A stretch of DNA of 7,546 bases, from assembly GCA_019408975.1 (NCBI GenBank), contig DXVA01000215.1, positions 1 through 7,546 of the forward strand. The letters are read 5' to 3'. Within the stretch, counting starts at the first letter, position 1. Each line of letters opens with the position of its first letter. The translations under genes were made by a program, and so were the position numbers. This stretch comes from Lentisphaeria bacterium (GTDB lineage: Bacteria > Verrucomicrobiota > Lentisphaeria > Victivallales > UBA1829). The notes under the pieces are model-generated. The model did no database searches. It saw only the letters and a list, made by a program, of their open reading frames with translations, and was not told where the DNA came from. Positions 1-5,847 of the stretch are shown here, piece by piece.

Positions 1-1
1 T

Positions 2-379
2 GCCTCTTATACGGAAACGGATCGCGCCGAACAGCGTCTTGCCGATGCTGCCGGAAAATTGATGAAATCAATCATGGTTTACCGAGCGGAATGCGGAGCT
101 TTTCCGGAAGACATGAAGCTCCTGCGGCAATATGATGAGCAAAGGAATCGTATCCTTAACTGCTACCCGATGTTCCAATTGATTGTCCCCACGGCGGAAA
201 ACGGTTTTTCTGTTTTTCACTCCGCTCCGGACTTCCGGAAAACGAAATGTCTGGTCGGTTTTCAGGATGGTCAAATCCAAATGTTGAACGGACAATTTCA
301 TTCGGAAAAAGAAATCTTTCAGGCTGCGGTCTTTCTGAGGAAACGAATTGCGGAGAAAGCGGACAAGTCATGCAACTGA
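2..379 (+). CDS. Unrecognised protein, C-terminal part only (5' end outside window)
   Basis: The reading frame is open from the left edge to a TGA at 377-379. About 125 residues are visible, and the true start probably lies upstream. Internal ATGs at 62 and 74 exist, but nothing marks them as the start. I do not recognise the family. The stretch YRAECGAFPEDMKLL resembles the 'YR-x-E-x-G-x-(F/Y)-P-x-x-L' pattern seen in pseudopilin-like and hypothetical proteins of Planctomycetota and Lentisphaerota. The later GFQDGQIQML loosely resembles the DG end of their H-X9-DG proteins. Both likenesses are weak and are offered as hints only. No membrane segment is visible in this part. The gene converges on the AraC-family gene with 19 bp between the stop codons, so it is probably not part of the operon to the right. 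Confidence 0.6.
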   Translation, partial: ASYTETDRAEQRLADAAGKLMKSIMVYRAECGAFPEDMKLLRQYDEQRNRILNCYPMFQLIVPTAENGFSVFHSAPDFRKTKCLVGFQDGQIQMLNGQFHSEKEIFQAAVFLRKRIAEKADKSCN

Positions 380-398
380 AAAACATTGGAAAAAATTT

Positions 399-1313
399 TT
401 ATGGAGCGGATTGTTCCTGTGCTCTCTTTTTCCGATCCTCTGCAGGAAGTTCACTCTGCGAAAACTTTATCCTGCTGCGGTATTCCCGCGGCGTCATGCC
501 GATGAATTTATGAAAGATGCGGGAAAAATAATTGCTGTCCTCGAAGCCTGACTGATAGGCAATTTCAGTAACGCTGCCCTCCGATTCCTGCAACTCGCGG
601 CAGGCGTAATTGATACGGAGGTGAAGCACATACTGCAAAGGCGTAGTCCCCGTGACCTGTTTGAATGCCCGGAGAAAGTTGCTGCGGGACATCCGGCTCA
701 TTTTCGGCAGGGAATCCACCTGAACCGTTTCGCGGAAATGAAGATTCAGGTATTCCAGCACCTTGTTCACTCCTTCCGGGATATGCTCCCGGACTTTCTT
801 GCGGACGCAGTAAAGACGGGTCAGTTTGCAGAGCAGAACCATCAGCAACCCAAGGCGGCACGTCCGGCAGGCGGGGGCGAAGTTCCTGCTTTCCGCGAGC
901 AGTTCTTTCAGCAGCGGCATGACCTCCGAAAGCTCCTCCTCACTGATATGAAAAAACGGATAGGTATTTCGTCCGTTGAGGGGCATGAAAAGTTCCTGAA
1001 ATCCAGCCATTTGGCAAAGATCAAGCTGCGGCATCGGCAGGCGCTCCGGCATGAAAAGCACATTGTAAAGAGAGAGTTTCTTCTCGACCAGATACCCGTG
1101 GGACAGTCCGCGCGGAATCACAAAGACATCTCCTCCGGTCAATGGCGCCTGTCCGCTTTCCGTCACATGAGTCCCCTCCCCGTCATAAACGCAGACCAGT
1201 TCCACACACTCATGAGAGTGAAGCTTTGTCGGGTCCTGCTTTTCCTGAAGCGAAACCCGCAACGGAAAATCAGTCGTATTATAAAAAAGTTGTACATTGC
1301 TCTTGATAATCAT
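399..1313 (-). CDS. AraC-family transcriptional regulator with cupin-like sensor domain
   Basis: This is a sugar-type AraC regulator of 304 residues from the chosen start. The N-terminal half is a cupin-like ligand domain, with the metal/ligand-type signature HSHECVEL (H32, H34, E35) followed by a GGDVFVIPRGLSHGY strand-turn. The C-terminal ~100 residues (about 180-280) carry the paired helix-turn-helix of the family: MSRSNFLRAFKQVTG in the first, SVTEIAYQSGFEDSNYFSRIF plus GMTPREYR in the second. A 26-residue charged tail follows. An upstream ATG (1353-1355) would add 14 residues (MIWKNASGVYIVFI). I prefer 1313 because those extra residues are hydrophobic, read into AT-rich promoter-like DNA and cover an inverted repeat. 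Neither start has a convincing Shine-Dalgarno. The gene is divergent from the hydrolase operon, the usual arrangement for a local activator. Its ligand and targets are inferred. Confidence 0.92.
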   Translation of the reverse strand: MIIKSNVQLFYNTTDFPLRVSLQEKQDPTKLHSHECVELVCVYDGEGTHVTESGQAPLTGGDVFVIPRGLSHGYLVEKKLSLYNVLFMPERLPMPQLDLCQMAGFQELFMPLNGRNTYPFFHISEEELSEVMPLLKELLAESRNFAPACRTCRLGLLMVLLCKLTRLYCVRKKVREHIPEGVNKVLEYLNLHFRETVQVDSLPKMSRMSRSNFLRAFKQVTGTTPLQYVLHLRINYACRELQESEGSVTEIAYQSGFEDSNYFSRIFHKFIGMTPREYRSRIKFSQSELPAEDRKKRAQEQSAP

Positions 1314-1344
1314 AATAAAAACAATATAGACCCCGCTCGCATTT

Positions 1345-1374
1345 TTCCAAATCATATAAAGATCAATTTTGGAA
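1345..1374. promoter_or_regulatory. Candidate operator: inverted repeat TTCCAAA-N16-TTTGGAA
   Basis: A perfect 7-bp inverted repeat (1345-1351 and 1368-1374) has half-site centres 23 bp apart, about two helical turns. It lies between the AraC-family gene and the hydrolase operon, roughly 80 bp upstream of the start point expected from the TATAAT box. That distance suits an activator site. AraC proteins often use direct repeats, though some use inverted half-sites, so assigning this to the neighbouring regulator is inference. It would overlap the first codons if the regulator started at 1355. Confidence 0.35.
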
Positions 1375-1426
1375 TTTTTATGCTATTCTTTAGATTTTTT
1401 ATTAAGGTTTTCCATCATAATCTGAT

Positions 1427-1432
1427 TATAAT
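1427..1432 (+). promoter_or_regulatory. Candidate -10 box (TATAAT) of the hydrolase operon
   Basis: A perfect TATAAT sits 51 bp before the ATG at 1484, in an AT-rich stretch. No good TTGACA-like -35 is found 16-18 bp upstream (the positions read about AAGGTT), which fits a promoter that depends on an activator. The overlapping bases 1425-1430 (ATTATA) read TATAAT on the minus strand, so the same place could also serve the divergent regulator gene. The AT-richness means chance occurrence is possible. Confidence 0.4.
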
Positions 1433-1474
1433 ATATTCAAGTAAAGGAACAGACCATTTATAAACAAATAAAAA

Positions 1475-1483
1475 GAGGTGATT
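1475..1483 (+). promoter_or_regulatory. Strong Shine-Dalgarno (GAGGTGATT) fixing the start at 1484
   Basis: GAGGTGATT matches the anti-Shine-Dalgarno end of 16S rRNA over nine bases and abuts the ATG at 1484, with five bases from the GAGG core. This rules out the in-frame GTG at 1478, which lies inside the site, and disfavours the ATG at 1496, which would be too far away. Such a match suggests high translation once the operon is induced. Confidence 0.8.
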
Positions 1484-4400
1484 ATGGCAAGCAAAATGAA
1501 ACTAATCCTGTTTTGGGTATTTTGTACTGCAATATCCTGTGTTCTCGGAACGGAAACAATGAATCTTCTGAAAAACGCAGACTGTTCAATACTCACGCCA
1601 TTTAAACTTCCATCCGGTTGGGAAATCAGGACAGGAAAAACGGACGGTTTTACAGTAAAAGACGGAGTCATTACTTTGGATTCTGCGGCAGGGGGGAAAG
1701 ATGTCTTCCTGATTCAGAGGAACCTGCCCCTTGCATCCAACGGCAAATATGAACTTACTTATTCCGTCAAAGGAAATGGCAGTTATCGTGCTTATATTGA
1801 ATACGCCGCTGCCCGAAAGATGACTTCAACGGGTGCTGTTTGGCAGAAGACGGCTTTGAAGTGGTCTGAACGCAGTCTGGAATTCACGCTCAAACCGGAG
1901 GCAAGCCAGATCAAACTGGTATTCCATGTCAAGAACGGTTCCAGAATCGATCTCCGGGATATCTCTCTGGTAAAACAGAATGCGTCTGCGGGAAAGAATC
2001 TGGATTTTTCACGCAGAAACAGTGACGGAACTCCTCTCGCATGGACCATCCGCGGCGGTAAAGGCGCAGTGACCTTCAAAAACGGGGAAGCGACTCTGCG
2101 CAAAACAACAAGTGAAACACCATTTCTGATCCAGCGTCCGCTGAATACGGGATCAGTGCAGAAATACCGTATTTCCGTGGAGGTCATGAGCAAAAACAAT
2201 GGTCAGTACCGCTTCTATCTTGAAGAAATTACAGGCAAACAGCGTAAAGCATTTGGAATAACCTCCGGGCAAACCGCCCCAGCAAAATGGACTACGACCG
2301 GGTTTGATGTGCCTCCGGCGCAGGCAGACAGCATCAGGCAACTCGTCCTGAACAATCCTGCCTCCAGCGGCGAGGTCAGTTTCCGCAATCTGCGTATTAC
2401 CCCCGCTTCCAACAGCGTATCCGCTCCGCCCGCCGACACAGTGAAAATACTCGGGGCTCCGGTAAAATTGAACGGCAGCAGCAGAAGCGGCAAAACGCTG
2501 GAAGGAGCGCCGTGTGTAACAGCGGCTTATGTCAGCAACTACATTCCCGGCGCGGTCGTTCAAGGAGTCAAGGTAACTCCCGGCAAACATTATGAACTGA
2601 GTTACTCGGTAAAAGGCGAGGGCAAAGCTTCCAATACCACAGGGATTATGCACTTCTTTGATGTGCGCATAGATCTGAAGGATGGTTCGGAATTGCTCCG
2701 TTCCACTTGGGATGATGTCATGAGCGGTCGCTTTGTACCGAAAAAATTTGTCTTCAGTGTACCGGAAAAACATGCCGGAGTGATTGATATCGGACTTGGC
2801 GTAACCGACGGAAGCTCCGTCACATTCCTGCTGACCGGTCTGAAAGAGAAAACGATCACCCCGGCAGAAACGGCACGCCTGGTCATAACCTCGCCGATTT
2901 ACCAGAATGGTATTTACGCATCCAAACCGGTGGCAGAAGTCGCGGGCTTCGCAGAAGTGAAAGGAGGTTCCGGCAAAGCCGAATTCAAAGTTCTGCGTGA
3001 CGGAAAATTACTCGGTTCTCTCTCCAGAGAGTTCGTTGACGGCAAGGCGAAATTCTCTTTTGATTCTGCAATCTTCCCCCTTGGAGCGACAGAGGTCGAC
3101 TGCCGGATCTATGATGCCGCAGGCAAGGAGCTGAAGCACTGCAAACAGACAATCACCCGTTATCCGCGCAGTAAAGGCAATGAAGTTGTCATAGGGCAGG
3201 ACAAGCAGTTCTATCTCAACGGCAAACTTTATTTTCCAATCGTCCAATACGGAATGCGCCCGGATGACCTGCCTTTCTCTCCGCAGTTTGATATTGATAC
3301 GGTACGTTATGTATCCCGCGGCGGCTCCAATGTATTCCTGTTCACCCCCAGAAATGAAGCAGATGCTCTGCGAATTCTGGAACTTCTCGCAGAAAACAAT
3401 TCCATGGCAATGTTCAATGTCGGCTTCTGGCGCGGAGAAGCAACTCAGGAAAACGTTAACCGCTGGGGACATGCCGTCTGCTCCACGATTCTTACCCCGA
3501 AGGTTCTGGAACATCCCGCATTTTTCGGGTTTTATTTCGCTGATGAACCCCGCTGGAACGGCGTTCCCGCCATAAACCTGCAAATGTGTGCGGAAGCTCT
3601 CCGGAAAATCACGCCGTACCATCCCAAACATATCGTGGCGGCACCGCGCGGATCAGTGGAAGACCATCTGCCCTACGCCGCAGCTGCGGATTTCTATGGT
3701 ATTGATATTTATCCGGTTCCCGCCGGTTCCCACTCCAATCTGGATGACCGCACCTTGACATCCGTCGGGAAATATGCCAAACGTGCGGATGCCATGCAGG
3801 AACACCGGAAACCGGTTCTCATGACCCTTCAGGCATTCGCCTGGGGCGAACTTTCCAAACGCAACCGAATTTATCCGACTCTCGCGGAATCACGTTTTAT
3901 GGCTTATGACGCACTGCTCAACGGAGCAACCCATATCGCCTACTATTCTCTGCGCCACGTGATTGAGCCTTCTTTCATTGATGTCATCAACACCGTTACC
4001 TTGGAACTGCATCGAATGTCCCGTCTGCTGACATCCGGCAAGGTAATCGCAGACCGCACTGAAAATGATATTCATTACCGTGTGATAGAGTTTGACGGCA
4101 AACGCTACGTAATAGCCTTGAATACAAAACAGGCTCCCCGACAGGCAGTCATCAATGCCGGATTCAAGAATGCTTCAGTTGAAGTCCTGGAGGAAAACCG
4201 CCGGATTACAGTGAAAGACGGGACGATTGCGGAACAGTTTCCTGCATTCGGCATCCGGGTATATGCGGAAGCCCCCCTGCCTCCGCCGTTGAATGCCCTG
4301 CCTGCCGGGAGATTTGAAAATCCATGGAAAGGTTATGCAGAACGGAAGCAGAACATCACTTTCTATCAAGGCAAAGCCTGCTGGATTTGGGATAAGACAG

Positions 4401-4834
4401 TTGCCGGAAAGGCGTTGAGTTCCGTCTACCTGTCCAAAGAGTTCGAATTGAAAAAACAGATCAAGTCAGTCCGTATGCTTGCCTCCGCAGACAACATGGC
4501 GCAAATCTGGCTGAACGGCAAAGAAATCGCCAAAGTGGACGAGTGGGAATATATGAGCAAAATCGACCTGACCCCATTCATCCGTCAGGGACGTAATGTG
4601 ATCAGCGTATTCGCCTCCGACGGTCTCGCTCCGCCCTGCGCATTTCTGGCGGATATCCGTATCACCTATCAGGACGGCACAACCGAAGATATTCTGACGG
4701 ATGGTTCCTGGTATTGCTCTCCCATCAAGGTGGATAACTGGAAAAATCCGGAGATCGTAAAGAAATATTTCAAGAAAGTCGATTTTGTCGTTCCCTACGG
4801 TGAAGGCCGCTGGGCACATAGAATGAAACTTTAA
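1484..4834 (+). CDS. Secreted multidomain glycoside-hydrolase-like protein (CBM-like modules, TIM barrel, galactose-binding-like C-terminus)
   Basis: 1116 residues. Residues 1-22 form a signal peptide (Lys4/Lys6, then LILFWVFCTAISCVLG) with a likely cut at G22/T23. Three CBM-like beta-sandwich modules follow at about 25-165, 170-312 and 320-470. Modules 1 and 2 share FLIQR (75-79, 214-218). Modules 1 and 3 share YEL-(T/S)-YSVKG-x-G (89-99, 370-380). An Ig-like region (about 470-570) leads to a clan-A-like TIM barrel (about 575-860) with the acid/base-type motif GFYFADEPRW (E688), FYGIDIYP (736-744) and the strand VLMTLQAFAWGE (Q783, E789). A beta domain comes next, then a galactose-binding-like domain with ASADNMAQIWLNG (about 1000-1012), as in rhamnosidase accessory domains. 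It probably binds and cleaves a polysaccharide outside the cytoplasm, but I cannot name a GH family or substrate. Gln near the expected nucleophile position leaves catalysis open. It is first in the operon and divergent from the AraC-family gene. Confidence 0.88.
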   Translation: MASKMKLILFWVFCTAISCVLGTETMNLLKNADCSILTPFKLPSGWEIRTGKTDGFTVKDGVITLDSAAGGKDVFLIQRNLPLASNGKYELTYSVKGNGSYRAYIEYAAARKMTSTGAVWQKTALKWSERSLEFTLKPEASQIKLVFHVKNGSRIDLRDISLVKQNASAGKNLDFSRRNSDGTPLAWTIRGGKGAVTFKNGEATLRKTTSETPFLIQRPLNTGSVQKYRISVEVMSKNNGQYRFYLEEITGKQRKAFGITSGQTAPAKWTTTGFDVPPAQADSIRQLVLNNPASSGEVSFRNLRITPASNSVSAPPADTVKILGAPVKLNGSSRSGKTLEGAPCVTAAYVSNYIPGAVVQGVKVTPGKHYELSYSVKGEGKASNTTGIMHFFDVRIDLKDGSELLRSTWDDVMSGRFVPKKFVFSVPEKHAGVIDIGLGVTDGSSVTFLLTGLKEKTITPAETARLVITSPIYQNGIYASKPVAEVAGFAEVKGGSGKAEFKVLRDGKLLGSLSREFVDGKAKFSFDSAIFPLGATEVDCRIYDAAGKELKHCKQTITRYPRSKGNEVVIGQDKQFYLNGKLYFPIVQYGMRPDDLPFSPQFDIDTVRYVSRGGSNVFLFTPRNEADALRILELLAENNSMAMFNVGFWRGEATQENVNRWGHAVCSTILTPKVLEHPAFFGFYFADEPRWNGVPAINLQMCAEALRKITPYHPKHIVAAPRGSVEDHLPYAAAADFYGIDIYPVPAGSHSNLDDRTLTSVGKYAKRADAMQEHRKPVLMTLQAFAWGELSKRNRIYPTLAESRFMAYDALLNGATHIAYYSLRHVIEPSFIDVINTVTLELHRMSRLLTSGKVIADRTENDIHYRVIEFDGKRYVIALNTKQAPRQAVINAGFKNASVEVLEENRRITVKDGTIAEQFPAFGIRVYAEAPLPPPLNALPAGRFENPWKGYAERKQNITFYQGKACWIWDKTVAGKALSSVYLSKEFELKKQIKSVRMLASADNMAQIWLNGKEIAKVDEWEYMSKIDLTPFIRQGRNVISVFASDGLAPPCAFLADIRITYQDGTTEDILTDGSWYCSPIKVDNWKNPEIVKKYFKKVDFVVPYGEGRWAHRMKL

Positions 4835-4849
4835 GGAAAGGATGAAAAA

Positions 4850-5635
4850 ATGGATCATTCAGGAGAGCATAAAAGAAGTGGGAAACAATCCAATTTTACC
4901 CTGATAGAGCTCCTCGTCGTAATTGCTATAATAGCAATTTTGGCAGCAATGCTGCTACCGGCTCTGGGAAAAGCACGGGAAAGGGCAAGGGGCATCAGTT
5001 GTCTCGCAAATATGAGACAGCTCGGGCTCGCAGTTCAGATGTATTTGAACGATTTCGACCATTATCCCAGTCGCGGTCCCGGCGGCATGGGTGACAATTG
5101 CTTTACAATCACCCTTGCCCCGTATCTGGGCATTACAGTAAATCCCGATGAAGGCTATAAAAATAATGAGCGCATCAAGGTTTATATGTGTCCGTCTGCC
5201 ACAATCAACATGTTTGCCAAAGTCTCTACAAAAGAAAAGTATGCCGGAGCAGGCGGAATCAGCTATACAACCAATAATTATATGACCGGGCGCAGCTCCA
5301 CTATTCCCTCAGATCTCACATTAGGAACGTTAAAGGCTTCTTTATTAAAATATCCTTCAAAAAAATTTCTGTTCCTGGAAGGTGGTGACGGAGGCACAGA
5401 AACTACTGCCATTGACCACACCTGCCACAGCCGTGTTGCATATCGTCATCCAAACAGCGGAAACGGAGGCAGAGTCTTTATGCCGATCACAGTCAGTTCC
5501 GCCACCCCGCCGGCATTGGCGGGATTCACCAAAGGCAAAGGTTCCAACATCACTTACGCAGACGGCAGTGCAGGCAACCGTCTTGGAGCAGCGACCGGCT
5601 ATGAATTGCGTGAACTTCACTGGTATCCTCAATGA
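4850..5635 (+). CDS. Pseudopilin with prepilin-type leader and H...DG C-terminus (DUF1559-like)
   Basis: 261 residues. The start at 4850 follows AAAGGA (4837-4842) by seven bases. A 15-residue hydrophilic basic leader precedes FTLIELLVVIAIIAIL, with the conserved Glu at E20 (position 5 of the mature protein). One N-terminal hydrophobic helix then runs into ALGKARERARGISCLANMRQLG, the usual amphipathic continuation. The leader ends in Asn15, not the classical Gly. The globular part has YLNDFDHYPSRGPGG and YMCPSA, common in PVC-group pseudopilins. The C-terminus has H200 and NITYADG (D238-G239), matching the H-X9-DG class but with 37 residues between H and D. It probably sits in the inner membrane or envelope as part of a type II secretion or type IV pilus-like system, or as a stand-alone envelope protein. 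It begins 15 bp after the hydrolase stop, so it is co-transcribed. Its role in glycan use is inferred from that placement. Confidence 0.9.
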   Translation: MDHSGEHKRSGKQSNFTLIELLVVIAIIAILAAMLLPALGKARERARGISCLANMRQLGLAVQMYLNDFDHYPSRGPGGMGDNCFTITLAPYLGITVNPDEGYKNNERIKVYMCPSATINMFAKVSTKEKYAGAGGISYTTNNYMTGRSSTIPSDLTLGTLKASLLKYPSKKFLFLEGGDGGTETTAIDHTCHSRVAYRHPNSGNGGRVFMPITVSSATPPALAGFTKGKGSNITYADGSAGNRLGAATGYELRELHWYPQ

Positions 5636-5814
5636 GCATCAGTGTCAATCGTAAAATACAGGAAGAACATGAAATCATGACATTAAACTACCGCGATACA
5701 AGCATACGCACTATCGGGGATTTCGCCTGCGGCGACCAGCTTATTCAGCTGGACCAAAGCAGGACTGCAAATCCTGCACGAAGCATTTTTGCGATGCAGA
5801 GCATCACACTATGA
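5632..5814 (+). CDS. Doubtful 60-residue ORF overlapping the pseudopilin stop (ATGA)
   Basis: The ATG at 5632 overlaps the pseudopilin TGA (ATGA), a layout that allows coupled translation, and the frame runs to a TGA at 5812-5814. The peptide has no recognised domain, signal or membrane segment. An internal ATG at 5677, with AGGAAG about 11 bases before it, would give a 45-residue version. Four perfect stem-loops lie inside its 3' half, which suggests that the DNA is selected for RNA structure and not for coding. I list it because of the overlap only. It may well be chance. Confidence 0.2.
   Translation: MSISVNRKIQEEHEIMTLNYRDTSIRTIGDFACGDQLIQLDQSRTANPARSIFAMQSITL
5723..5805 (+). other. Cluster of four tandem stem-loops between the pseudopilin and GH106-like genes
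   Basis: Four perfect hairpins sit in 83 bp: TCGCC-TGC-GGCGA (5723-5735); CCAGCT-TATTC-AGCTGG (5736-5752, directly abutting the first); GCAGGA-CTGCAAA-TCCTGC (5759-5777); and GATGC-AGA-GCATC (5793-5805). A T5 run lies at 5786-5790 and a T7 run at 5821-5827. Neither follows a stem closely, so this is not a textbook rho-independent terminator, though it may attenuate or terminate weakly. Other readings are a structured leader of the GH106-like gene, an mRNA stabiliser or processing site inside the operon, or a repeat element. I do not recognise a known riboswitch or RNA family. Confidence 0.5.
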
Positions 5815-5835
5815 AACCAATTTTTTTAATAAAAC

Positions 5836-5840
5836 GGGAG
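5836..5840 (+). promoter_or_regulatory. Shine-Dalgarno (GGGAG) supporting a TTG start at 5848
   Basis: GGGAG lies seven bases before the TTG at 5848. The frame is closed upstream by a TAA at 5830-5832, and no in-frame ATG or GTG lies near the beginning of the conserved domain. TTG is therefore the best start; a CTG at 5842 is only two codons earlier and lies too close to the GGGAG. Confidence 0.6.
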
Positions 5841-5847
5841 TCTGATC

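Noticed and set aside
380..398. Possible bidirectional terminator at AAAAATTTTT (391-400) between the convergent genes
   Set aside because: The palindrome has only A/T pairs and no loop, and no GC-rich stem lies in the 19-bp gap.
621..1463. 280-residue open frame on the plus strand
   Set aside because: It lies opposite the AraC-family gene, whose cupin and HTH motifs are unmistakable. The product has no recognisable domain and runs through the promoter region.
1526..1543. Lipobox around AISC (C19) in the secreted protein
   Set aside because: The -3 residue is Ala, not Leu/Val/Ile, and a type I cut after VLG (G22) fits better, so lipoprotein status is not claimed.
2153..2773. 206-residue open frame on the minus strand
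   Set aside because: It is fully inside the secreted protein gene, on the opposite strand, with no domain or ribosome binding signal that I could see.
5640..5847. Known riboswitch in the gap before the GH106-like gene
   Set aside because: I compared it by eye with remembered consensus cores such as c-di-GMP, cobalamin and SAM and saw no match. Only the unexplained hairpin cluster remains.
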